A DNA stretch of 5,931 nt from GCA-003244245 sp046262495 (GTDB lineage Bacteria > Actinomycetota > Actinomycetes > Mycobacteriales > Pseudonocardiaceae). Position numbers and translations under genes: made by a program. Positions 1-5,931 of this stretch are shown here, in pieces. Position 1 is the stretch's first letter. Each line of letters starts with the position of its first letter. Location of the stretch: NCBI GenBank assembly GCA_046262495.1, contig JBHEMR010000144.1, positions 1 to 5,931 on the forward strand, in the 5' to 3' direction. The notes under the pieces were generated by a model, which saw nothing but the letters and a program-made list of their open reading frames with translations, did no database searches and was not told where the DNA came from.

Positions 1-305
1 CCGTTCTGCTTGGCCCACTCGCGAATGGACCGGAGCGTGTCGCGGTTGTAGCCGCTGCGCGCAACGCCAGCGTTGCCAGCACCGCGGGTTGAACGGTCGG
101 CGCCACGAGCGCCCGGGCGCCGCGCGCTGGTCTTGCGAGCAGCCGCAACGTAACGGGCCAAGTTGTCACGAAGCTTGGCGGCGTTGTCGTTCGCCAGATC
201 GATCTCGTACGAGATGCCTTCGAGCGCGAACTCGACTGTTGAAATGTCCTCAGCTTCCTCACCGGTGAGGTCGTCGATGAGGGTGACGATGGTCTTCTGA
301 GCCAC
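1..305 (-). CDS. lsr2: Lsr2-family nucleoid-associated protein, C-terminus cut off by window edge
   Basis: Lsr2 proteins are small H-NS-like nucleoid proteins of actinobacteria that bind AT-rich DNA, bridge it and silence genes. About 101 residues are visible. The N-terminus begins MAQKTIVTLIDDLTGEEAED and continues with TVEFALEGISYEIDL (residues 23-37), the beta-strand dimerisation domain. A helix follows (KLRDNLARYVAAARK, 44-58), then a flexible Arg/Gly/Ala-rich linker (about 59-86) and the start of the DNA-binding domain (RDTLRSIREWAKQNG, 88-102). The RGR minor-groove motif expected just after this lies outside the window. The GTG start is supported by AAGGAGA ten bases upstream. About a quarter of codons end in A or T (GCT, CGT, GGT are common), more than in the neighbours; this may reflect high expression. 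It lies 143 nt downstream of rlmB on the same strand. In M. tuberculosis the single lsr2 is near clpC1, so this could be a paralogue or a different gene order. Confidence 0.9.
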   Translation of the reverse strand, partial: MAQKTIVTLIDDLTGEEAEDISTVEFALEGISYEIDLANDNAAKLRDNLARYVAAARKTSARRPGARGADRSTRGAGNAGVARSGYNRDTLRSIREWAKQN

Positions 306-315
306 GAGTACTGAT

Positions 316-322
316 TCTCCTT
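316..322 (-). promoter_or_regulatory. Shine-Dalgarno site of the lsr2-like gene
   Basis: The minus strand reads AAGGAGA with a 10-nt spacer before the GTG at 305-303. This is the strongest ribosome binding site seen in the window. It fixes the start of the lsr2-like gene even though GTG is not the commonest start codon. Confidence 0.8.
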
Positions 323-342
323 GTCGGGAGGAAGGCGGCGTA

Positions 343-383
343 GGCACAACTGCCGTGCCGTGAACGCTGACCGCGATAAGATA
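343..383 (-). promoter_or_regulatory. Candidate promoter and 5' leader of the lsr2-like gene
   Basis: On the minus strand a TATCTT hexamer (383-378) fits the actinobacterial -10 pattern TANNNT. No convincing -35 is visible, which is common in mycobacterial promoters. Transcription would start near 371, giving a leader of about 65 nt. Inside it GGCAC and GTGCC (359-355 and 347-343) can form a 5-bp stem with a 7-nt loop. This suggests the gene can be expressed independently of the carD-rlmB block. Assigned by pattern only. Confidence 0.4.
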
Positions 384-420
384 CACAATGCATCTGGGAC
401 CCGAGTCCGCGGCATGCCGA

Positions 421-449
421 AAGCGTCCGTCGCGGCACGCAGAACGCTT
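421..449 (-). terminator. Inverted repeat at the rlmB stop codon, possible weak terminator
   Basis: AAGCGT (minus strand 449-444, touching the TGA at 451-449) is perfectly complementary to ACGCTT (426-421) across a 17-nt GC-rich loop. The second arm ends in only three T residues and has no true T tract, so it would be a weak intrinsic terminator at best. It might instead stabilise the mRNA 3' end between rlmB and the lsr2-like gene. An 8-bp palindrome, GGCATGCC, lies just beyond at 411-418. Confidence 0.25.
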
Positions 450-1460
450 CAGCCAGCGCGACGCAGGCGCGCCACCTCGGCAAGCACGACACCGGCGGCG
501 ACCGACGCGTTGAGTGACTCAACCGGTCCCACCATGGGTATCGACACCGCGGCATCACAAGTTTCCCGGACCAGCCGGGACAGCCCGCGCCCCTCCGAAC
601 CGAGAACGAGCACTAAGGGTCCGGTAGCCAGCGCAAAGGCGTCCAACGGCATTGAGCCCTCGGCGTCGAGCCCCACAATCATCAAACCGGCCGCAGCGAA
701 GTCCTTGAGCGTGCGAACCAGATTCGTGGCCCGAGCCACCGGTAGATACGCGGCCGTGCCCGCAGAGGCGCGCCAGGCCACTGCGGTCATCCCCGCCGAG
801 CGGCGCTGCGGTACCACCAGTCCATGCGCGCCGAACCCGACGGCGCTACGGACCACTGCTCCGAGGTTGCGCGGGTCGGTCACCCCGTCCAGCGCCACAA
901 GCAACGGCGCCGTAGTGGACTGCTGAGCGGCGATCAGCACATCCTCGGGGAATGCGTACTCATACGGCGGCACCTGCAGCGCCACCCCCTGGTGCAGGGC
1001 ACCCCTGGCCAACCGATCGAGGTCCGCTTTGGGCACCTCGAGGATGGACAGACCGGCGTCGGCAGCCAACCGTACGGACTCGCTGACGCGATCATCCAGG
1101 TCCACCCCAATGGCCACCTGCAGGGCGGTGGCTGGCACTGCGGCGCGCAGGCATTCCAGCACCGGGTTACGCCCCAGCACGGTCTCGCCCGGTTCGCTAC
1201 CGCTGCGACGGCGGGCCGCAGCGGCTGGGCTGTCTCCTCCCTGCCGTGCAGTCGATCGCCGTTGGCCAGAGCTGGGCTGGGCATCCTTACGCTGGCCCTC
1301 TTGTCGTTGGGCGCCTTGGCGTTGAGCCGGGTGGCCGGGCCGCAGCTCCGCGGCCGGGGTGGCGCCGCGGCCGCGGAGCCCTTTGCGCTTCTGCCCGCCC
1401 GAGCCGACGACAGCGCCCTTCTTGGTGCCCGGCTTGCGCATCGCGCCCCGGCGCTGAGAG

Positions 1461-1471
<11 letters not shown>
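449..1471 (-). CDS. rlmB: TrmH/SpoU-family 23S rRNA (guanosine-2'-O)-methyltransferase RlmB
   Basis: 340-residue SAM-dependent 2'-O-ribose methyltransferase of the SPOUT class. The family member RlmB methylates G2251 in the peptidyl-transferase region of 23S rRNA. Residues 1-95 are a basic, low-complexity tail starting MAGNSQRRGAMRKPGTKKGA, like that of the M. tuberculosis orthologue. Residues 98-175 are the substrate-binding domain (VLGRNPVLECLRA; LHQGVALQVPPYEYAF). The catalytic knot domain follows with three motifs: DGVTDPRNLGAVVRSA (195-210, with the conserved N202 and R208), LVLGSEGRGLSRLVRETCD (288-306) and VESLNASVAAGVVLAE (317-332). An upstream in-frame ATG at 1552 exists, but it lies deep in cysS. 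The ATG at 1471 is preferred because of the family N-terminus and an AAGGGGA site 9 nt before it. The gene overlaps the end of cysS by 11 nt. The exact target nucleotide is inferred from the family. Confidence 0.93.
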
Positions 1472-2860
<1,389 letters not shown>

Positions 2861-2864
<4 letters not shown>

Positions 2865-3331
2865 TCGGGTGATGGTACGAGCAGCACCGTTGCCACCGCT
2901 GCGACGCCCTCACCGCGGCCGGTCAACCCGAGGCCGTCAGTGGTGGTGCCGGATACCGAAATCGGGCCGCCCAAGGCGTCAGACAGCACTCGCTGCGCCT
3001 CGACGCGGCGAGTGCCCACCCGCGGCGCGTTGCCGATCACCTGTACGACGCCGTTGCCCACCATCCAGCCCTGCGACGCCAACCTGCGGCGCACCTCGGT
3101 GAGCAGCTCGGCGCCGTGCGCCCCGGCCCAGCGCTGCTCATCCGTGCCGAACACCGCACCCAGATCACCCAGTCCAGCAGCCGACAGCGCAGCGTCGCAC
3201 AACGCATGCGCGGCGACGTCACCGTCCGAGTGGCCGGCGCAACCGGGCACTCCGGGCCAGCGCAGCCCGGCGAGCCAGCAGTCTCGGCCGGGTTGTACCG
3301 GGTGCACATCGGTGCCAATCCCGATCCTCAT
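2861..3331 (-). CDS. ispF: 2-C-methyl-D-erythritol 2,4-cyclodiphosphate synthase
   Basis: 156-residue enzyme of the MEP isoprenoid pathway. It cyclises 4-diphosphocytidyl-methylerythritol 2-phosphate to the 2,4-cyclodiphosphate, releasing CMP. It acts as a cytosolic homotrimer with active sites at subunit interfaces. The metal ligands are present: D8 and H10 in GIGTDVHPV and H42 in DVAAHALCDA. The family motif GHSDGD (33-38) carries the active-site H34 and D36. The C-terminal signature TTTDGLGLTGRGEG, which contacts the cytidine nucleotide, is intact; TTTD rather than TTTE is also what I recall for M. tuberculosis. Length is typical. The ATG overlaps the ispD TGA by 4 nt (ATGA) and no good Shine-Dalgarno precedes it, so it probably depends on ispD translation. 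ispE, the kinase acting between IspD and IspF, is not in this window. Confidence 0.97.
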
Positions 3332-4002
3332 CCCGGACCGGCGGCTCTCGCGCCGGCCAGCAGTTCAGCGACGACGAGATCGAGCGGAGTGGTGATCTTG
3401 AAAGCATGCGGGTGACCCGGCAGCGTGGTCACCCGCATCCCCAGCGCCTCGACGAGCCCGGCGTCGTCGGTCACCGGCCCGGACGGTAGCTGGTGGGCGC
3501 GGCGTAGCAGGTCCCCAGCGAAGCCCTGTGGGGTCTGCACCACCCGCAGGGCCGCCCGGTCCAAAGTGCCCACGACGCAGCCGTCGGAGTCCACTTCTTT
3601 GATCGTGTCGACCACCGACAGGACCGGCACCACAGCCTGCTGTCCGGCGCGCACCGCGCGCACCACCGCTCGGATCACACTGACCGGGGCCAGGCAGCGG
3701 GCAGCGTCATGCACCAACACAACCTCCGCGTCGGGCACCGTCTGCAGGGCCGCCCGTACCGAGTCGCAGCGCTGCGCACCACCGATGACAATCCGCACCT
3801 GGTCGCCCGCTTCGGCCACGGCGGTGCGGGCCTGGGCCTGGTGTTGCTCACCGACCGCAACGACGACGACCTCGATGCAACCGGACGCCAACAGACGCTG
3901 CACACAGTGCCAGAGCAACGGACGGCCAAGCAACGGCACGAAAGCCTTCGGCCTCCCAGCCGCCAACCGGAGTCCGTGTCCCGCCGCAGGCACCAGTGCC
4001 AC
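3328..4002 (-). CDS. ispD: 2-C-methyl-D-erythritol 4-phosphate cytidylyltransferase
   Basis: 224-residue MEP-pathway enzyme that joins CTP and methylerythritol 4-phosphate to give 4-diphosphocytidyl-methylerythritol and pyrophosphate. The nucleotide-binding loop ALVPAAGHGLRL is at residues 2-13 and the catalytic lysine in RPKAF is K19. Further family motifs are GGAQRCDSV (74-82), VLVHDAAR (95-102), DTIK (132-135), ALRVVQTPQGF (151-161), TDDAGLVE (178-185) and FKITTPLDL (201-209). The start is uncertain. GTG at 4002 leaves only two residues before the family motif, has no Shine-Dalgarno and lies inside a large hairpin. The frame stays open upstream into carD but contains no ATG, GTG or TTG. 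A GTG at 4022 in another frame would give a longer, family-like N-terminus if one base were restored. The 3' end overlaps ispF by 4 nt. Function is secure; the exact 5' end is not. Confidence 0.92.
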   Translation of the reverse strand: MALVPAAGHGLRLAAGRPKAFVPLLGRPLLWHCVQRLLASGCIEVVVVAVGEQHQAQARTAVAEAGDQVRIVIGGAQRCDSVRAALQTVPDAEVVLVHDAARCLAPVSVIRAVVRAVRAGQQAVVPVLSVVDTIKEVDSDGCVVGTLDRAALRVVQTPQGFAGDLLRRAHQLPSGPVTDDAGLVEALGMRVTTLPGHPHAFKITTPLDLVVAELLAGARAAGPG

Positions 4003-4026
4003 GACCCGAGGGGTCGAGGCACTGGT
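3992..4026 (-). repeat. Long hairpin covering the ispD start codon
   Basis: A 35-nt near-perfect inverted repeat. The outer arms ACCAGTGCC (4026-4018) and GGCACTGGT (4000-3992) pair over 9 bp. After one T-T mismatch, CGACCC (4016-4011) pairs with GGGTCG (4007-4002) over 6 bp, closing a 3-nt loop. The GTG start of ispD (4002-4000) sits in the 3' half, so it would be sequestered in the carD-ispD mRNA. There is no T tract after it, so an ordinary intrinsic terminator is unlikely. It may restrict ispD initiation, act as a processing or mRNA-stability element, or be a protein-binding palindrome in DNA. The structure is seen directly; its role is inferred. Confidence 0.7.
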
Positions 4027-4066
4027 CGATGACGTCGTCAGGGCGCTTGACGCGGGAAGCAGTGGC

Positions 4067-4555
4067 TCAGGAGGCGGCCGCGAGAACCTCGTCGAGTAAG
4101 ACCTCGGCGTTGTCCTCGTTAGTGCCCTCGGCGAGTGCGAGCTCGCTCACCAGAATCTGGCGAGCCTTCGCAAGCATGCGCTTCTCGCCGGCCGACAGGC
4201 CCCGATCACGCTCGCGACGCCAGAGATCCCGGACCACTTCCGCCACCTTGTTGACATCGCCAGAGGCGAGCTTCTCCAAGTTGGCCTTGTACCGCCGCGA
4301 CCAGTTCGTTGGCTCCTCGGTATGGGGAGCACGCAGCACCTCGAAAACCCGATCGAGACCCTCTTGGCCGACCACGTCCCGCACACCGACGAACTCGGCG
4401 TTGGCAGCGGGAACACGGACGGTAAGATCACCCTGAGCGACCTTCAAGACGAGATACTGCTTCTCCTCGCCTTTGATCACTCGAGTTTCGATGGCCTCGA
4501 TGAGAGCGGCACCGTGATGCGGGTAGACGACGGTCTCTCCGACCTTAAAAACCAT
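4067..4555 (-). CDS. carD: CarD, RNA polymerase-binding transcription regulator
   Basis: 162 residues, the length I recall for the M. tuberculosis protein, with near-identical core sequence. CarD binds the beta subunit of RNA polymerase and the upstream edge of the transcription bubble. It stabilises open complexes at rRNA and many other promoters, and is essential in mycobacteria. The N-terminal RNA polymerase-interacting Tudor-like domain is about residues 1-53 (MVFKVGETVVYPHHGAALIE; YLVLKVAQGDLTVRVP). The C-terminal helical DNA-binding domain runs from about 60 to 162. It includes LRAPHTEEPTNWSRRYKANL, with the conserved tryptophan that wedges at the -10 edge, and RDLWRRERDRGLSAGEKRM. AAAGGGG ten bases before the ATG is a good ribosome binding site. 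It is the first gene of the leftward block; the stop lies 64 nt before the ispD start. Variation is concentrated near the C-terminus (EGTNEDNAEVLLDEV). Confidence 0.97.
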   Translation of the reverse strand: MVFKVGETVVYPHHGAALIEAIETRVIKGEEKQYLVLKVAQGDLTVRVPAANAEFVGVRDVVGQEGLDRVFEVLRAPHTEEPTNWSRRYKANLEKLASGDVNKVAEVVRDLWRRERDRGLSAGEKRMLAKARQILVSELALAEGTNEDNAEVLLDEVLAAAS

Positions 4556-4565
4556 GTGTCCTCTG

Positions 4566-4588
4566 CCCCTTTCGCTGCACCCAGGTTA
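4566..4588 (-). promoter_or_regulatory. Candidate carD promoter and ribosome binding site
   Basis: On the minus strand TAACCT (4588-4583) fits the TANNNT -10 pattern, and AAAGGGG (4572-4566) is a Shine-Dalgarno with a 10-nt spacer before the carD ATG. Transcription would start near 4576, giving a leader of about 20 nt. No -35 consensus is visible. The ribosome binding site is more secure than the -10. A second weak purine stretch, AGAGGA, is only 3 nt from the ATG and less well placed. Confidence 0.4.
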
Positions 4589-4774
4589 CCACGTCTGGAA
4601 ATCGCGGCGCGGGGGGCGGGTCGACTACTTAGAGCGTCATCGCAGGTCAGAGGATCCGACCAGGGGCCCACAACAGGCAACTCCGTGCTGCGCAGCTCAC
4701 AGTAACTCCACTGTGGACCGCGTCGGCGGGCCGGCTGCGCCGAGGTGGCGCACCGCCCGTAGGGGTGGGTCCGA
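4589..4774. other. Divergent intergenic region between carD and lpqE with two inverted repeats
   Basis: I see no convincing gene here; the open frames crossing it do not resemble known proteins. Two symmetrical elements stand out. TCCAC-T-GTGGA (4707-4717) is an 11-nt inverted repeat with one central base, a plausible small operator half-site pair. TGCGCC and GGCGCA (4736-4741 and 4747-4752) form a 6-bp stem with a 5-nt loop, ending 22 nt before the candidate lpqE -10 element. Both could bind a regulator shared by the two divergent promoters. Nothing in the sequence names it. Confidence 0.35.
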
Positions 4775-4780
4775 TACGCT
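4775..4780 (+). promoter_or_regulatory. Candidate -10 element for leaderless lpqE transcription
   Basis: TACGCT, in the context GATACGCT, matches TANNNT. Six bases separate it from the A of the lpqE ATG at 4787. With standard spacing, with the last T at -7, that A is position +1. No Shine-Dalgarno lies at normal distance; the AGGGG at 4761 is too far upstream and before the -10. Leaderless mRNAs are common in mycobacteria, so this fits. Pattern-based inference. Confidence 0.45.
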
Positions 4781-4786
4781 TCGACG

Positions 4787-5308
4787 ATGCGGGTCCCCCC
4801 CACCATCGCGGCTCGCATCGTGGCCTGCTGCGCCGCCGCGCTGGCGCTGGTTGGCTGCAGTGCCGGCCAGATCACCCAGACCGACAACCAGGTTTCCGCC
4901 GTCGACGGGGCCTTCGGCAACGTCGGAAACTCCATCGCGCTGCGCGACGTGCTGTTGCCCTACCCGCCGAACCAGACAGGCACCTACCCCGCCGGGTCGA
5001 CCGTGCCGGTGGTGCTCACCGTCATCAACCAAGGTGATCAACCCGATGAGCTGGTCGCCGTGACCAGCTCGACCGGCCACGCGGTGGTGCTGGGCGCAAC
5101 GCAGATTGCTCCCGGCACGACCGTCATCAGCACCATCGGTTCGGCCGGCCCCAGCAGCCCACTGGTAGTCGGCGAACTGAGGATTCTGCTCACCAACACC
5201 CAGCCGCTACGCGCTGGCCTGACGACGCCGATCACCTTCCAGTTCCGCAACGCCGGCACCCTGACCCTCCCGGTTCCCATGGCGGCCCCGCCGAACTCCG
5301 CGGGCTAG
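4787..5308 (+). CDS. lpqE: LpqE-like secreted lipoprotein
   Basis: 173-residue predicted lipoprotein. The signal peptide has R2 and R10, a hydrophobic stretch (about 11-22) and the lipobox LVGC with C24 as the lipidated cysteine. The mature protein would be anchored on the outer face of the cytoplasmic membrane. The mature start, CSAGQITQTDNQVSAVDG, resembles M. tuberculosis LpqE (CGAGQISQTANQ, recalled). The rest is beta-rich (VPVVLTVINQG; LVAVTSSTGHAVVLG; ITFQFRNAGTLTLPVPM), consistent with a beta-sandwich like that of PCu(A)C-type copper chaperones. The histidine and methionine ligands of those chaperones are missing: the mature part has one His and one late Met. A copper role is therefore not supported and the function is unknown. 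Position between carD and radA matches the mycobacterial order. The ATG is chosen because it gives a proper signal peptide. It ends with TAG, 49 nt before radA. Confidence 0.87.
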   Translation: MRVPPTIAARIVACCAAALALVGCSAGQITQTDNQVSAVDGAFGNVGNSIALRDVLLPYPPNQTGTYPAGSTVPVVLTVINQGDQPDELVAVTSSTGHAVVLGATQIAPGTTVISTIGSAGPSSPLVVGELRILLTNTQPLRAGLTTPITFQFRNAGTLTLPVPMAAPPNSAG

Positions 5309-5319
5309 GCGCGCTCCTG

Positions 5320-5333
5320 CCGACGGCTGTCGG
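5320..5333 (+). terminator. Short hairpin between lpqE and radA, weak terminator candidate
   Basis: CCGAC (5320-5324) and GTCGG (5329-5333) form a perfect 5-bp stem with a GGCT loop, 11 nt after the lpqE stop. No T tract follows, so any termination would be partial. It lies just upstream of the candidate radA -10 element. Confidence 0.25.
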
Positions 5334-5343
5334 TGCGGACCGA

Positions 5344-5349
5344 TAACGT
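5344..5349 (+). promoter_or_regulatory. Candidate -10 element for radA
   Basis: TAACGT in the context GATAACGT fits TANNNT. It ends 8 nt before the radA ATG, so the transcript would have a leader of about 0-2 nt. No Shine-Dalgarno is visible before the ATG, which fits a leaderless or near-leaderless start. There is no clear -35. radA may also be read through from lpqE. Confidence 0.35.
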
Positions 5350-5357
5350 CCGCGACC

Positions 5358-5931
5358 ATGGTGAGATCTTCCGTGAACACCCCCGTGACCCACCGGTGCG
5401 TTGACTGCGGGCATGAAGTCGCCAAGTGGGTGGGACGCTGCCCGGAGTGCCAGACATGGGGCACCGTGGCGGCGGCCGGTTCCCGGTCGGTGACGGCGGT
5501 GGCGGCCGCAGTGCCGTCGGCTCCAGCCCTCCCGATCTCCCAGATCGACCTGCAGTGCGCGCAGACCACCGCCACCGGCGTAGCCGAGCTCGACCGGGTG
5601 CTGGGCGGCGGCCTGGTACCCGGCGCGGTGGTGCTGTTGGCCGGCGAGCCCGGGGTCGGAAAGTCCACCCTGCTACTGGAGGTCGCGCACCGCTGTGCAC
5701 TGGCTGGCCGGCGCCCGCTGTACGTCACCGGAGAGGAATCGGCGGGCCAGGTGCGGCTGCGCGCACAGCGCACCGGCGCGGTGCACGATGAGCTGTTCCT
5801 CGCTGCTGAGTCCGACCTCGCCGCCGTGCTTGGGCACCTCGACGCCGTCAATCCAGGACTGTTGATCGTCGACTCGGTGCAGACCATGTCGTGTGCCGGC
5901 GTCGAGGGCAGCCCGGGTGGAGTGTCGCAGG
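5358..5931 (+). CDS. radA: DNA repair protein RadA (Sms), C-terminus cut off by window edge
   Basis: RadA is a RecA-related hexameric ATPase that extends and processes recombination intermediates during homologous repair. 191 residues are visible. The N-terminal zinc finger C14-x2-C17-x10-C28-x2-C31 lies in HRCVDCGHEVAKWVGRCPECQTWGTV. The ATPase core follows: TGVAELDRVLGGGLVPG (73-89), the Walker A motif GEPGVGKST (96-104), the conserved TGEESAGQVRLRAQR (124-138) and the Walker B strand LLIVDSVQT (168-176, D172). The RadA-specific KNRFG motif and the Lon-like C-terminal domain lie beyond the right edge. The start is the ATG at 5358; GTG codons at 5361 and 5373 are possible alternatives, and no Shine-Dalgarno decides between them. 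A divergent Ala/Val/Ser-rich linker (about 38-58) joins the finger to the core, as expected for this family. The identity is clear. Confidence 0.95.
   Translation, partial: MVRSSVNTPVTHRCVDCGHEVAKWVGRCPECQTWGTVAAAGSRSVTAVAAAVPSAPALPISQIDLQCAQTTATGVAELDRVLGGGLVPGAVVLLAGEPGVGKSTLLLEVAHRCALAGRRPLYVTGEESAGQVRLRAQRTGAVHDELFLAAESDLAAVLGHLDAVNPGLLIVDSVQTMSCAGVEGSPGGVSQ

Noticed and set aside
321..926. A 201-codon plus-strand open frame opposite rlmB
   Set aside because: It is rich in Ser, Thr, Arg and Ala with no family resemblance. It overlaps the rlmB methyltransferase domain and the lsr2-like promoter, so it is a shadow frame.
3992..4026. Intrinsic terminator between carD and ispD
   Set aside because: The hairpin is strong but overlaps the ispD start and has no T tract on either strand. 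A terminator here would also cut off the downstream housekeeping genes.
4554..5063. A small gene in the carD-lpqE intergenic region
   Set aside because: The open frames here run out of phase into lpqE, give Arg/Pro-rich translations, and have no ribosome site or recognisable product.
5207..5887. A 226-codon minus-strand open frame opposite lpqE and radA
   Set aside because: It is antisense to the Walker A and zinc-finger coding sequence of radA, and its translation is low-complexity Ser/Thr/Pro/Arg without motifs.

Overview
The window is a high-GC segment from an actinobacterium of the Mycobacteriales, or a close relative such as Pseudonocardiales. This rests on recalled protein resemblance to Mycobacterium tuberculosis: CarD looks nearly identical in length and core sequence, and CysS, IspF, RlmB, LpqE and RadA are clearly related. 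IspD and LpqE are more divergent, and an Lsr2-family gene sits where M. tuberculosis does not have one. The organism is therefore probably not M. tuberculosis itself. Genus cannot be fixed from the sequence alone.

Layout. Positions 4555 down to 449 on the minus strand hold a tightly packed block read right to left: carD (RNA polymerase-binding regulator), ispD and ispF (two steps of the MEP isoprenoid pathway), cysS (cysteinyl-tRNA synthetase) and rlmB (TrmH/SpoU-type 23S rRNA 2'-O-methyltransferase). ispD/ispF and ispF/cysS share 4-nt stop/start overlaps and cysS/rlmB overlap by 11 nt, so co-transcription and translational coupling are likely. After a 143-nt gap with its own candidate promoter comes an Lsr2-family nucleoid protein gene, cut by the left edge. 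To the right, a 231-nt divergent intergenic region separates carD from a plus-strand pair: an LpqE-like lipoprotein and radA, which is cut by the right edge.

How the genes work together. The block is mostly housekeeping: transcription initiation control, isoprenoid precursor supply, tRNA charging, ribosome modification and recombination repair. The lipoprotein is the least understood member. There are no mobile elements, tRNA or rRNA genes, CRISPR arrays or recognisable defence systems, and no evidence of a new multi-gene system.

Points most worth a second look: a long near-perfect hairpin that buries the GTG start codon of ispD, with an alternative reading in which a single-base indel hides a longer IspD N-terminus; the lsr2-like gene beside rlmB; and a -10 element spaced so that lpqE may be transcribed as a leaderless mRNA.
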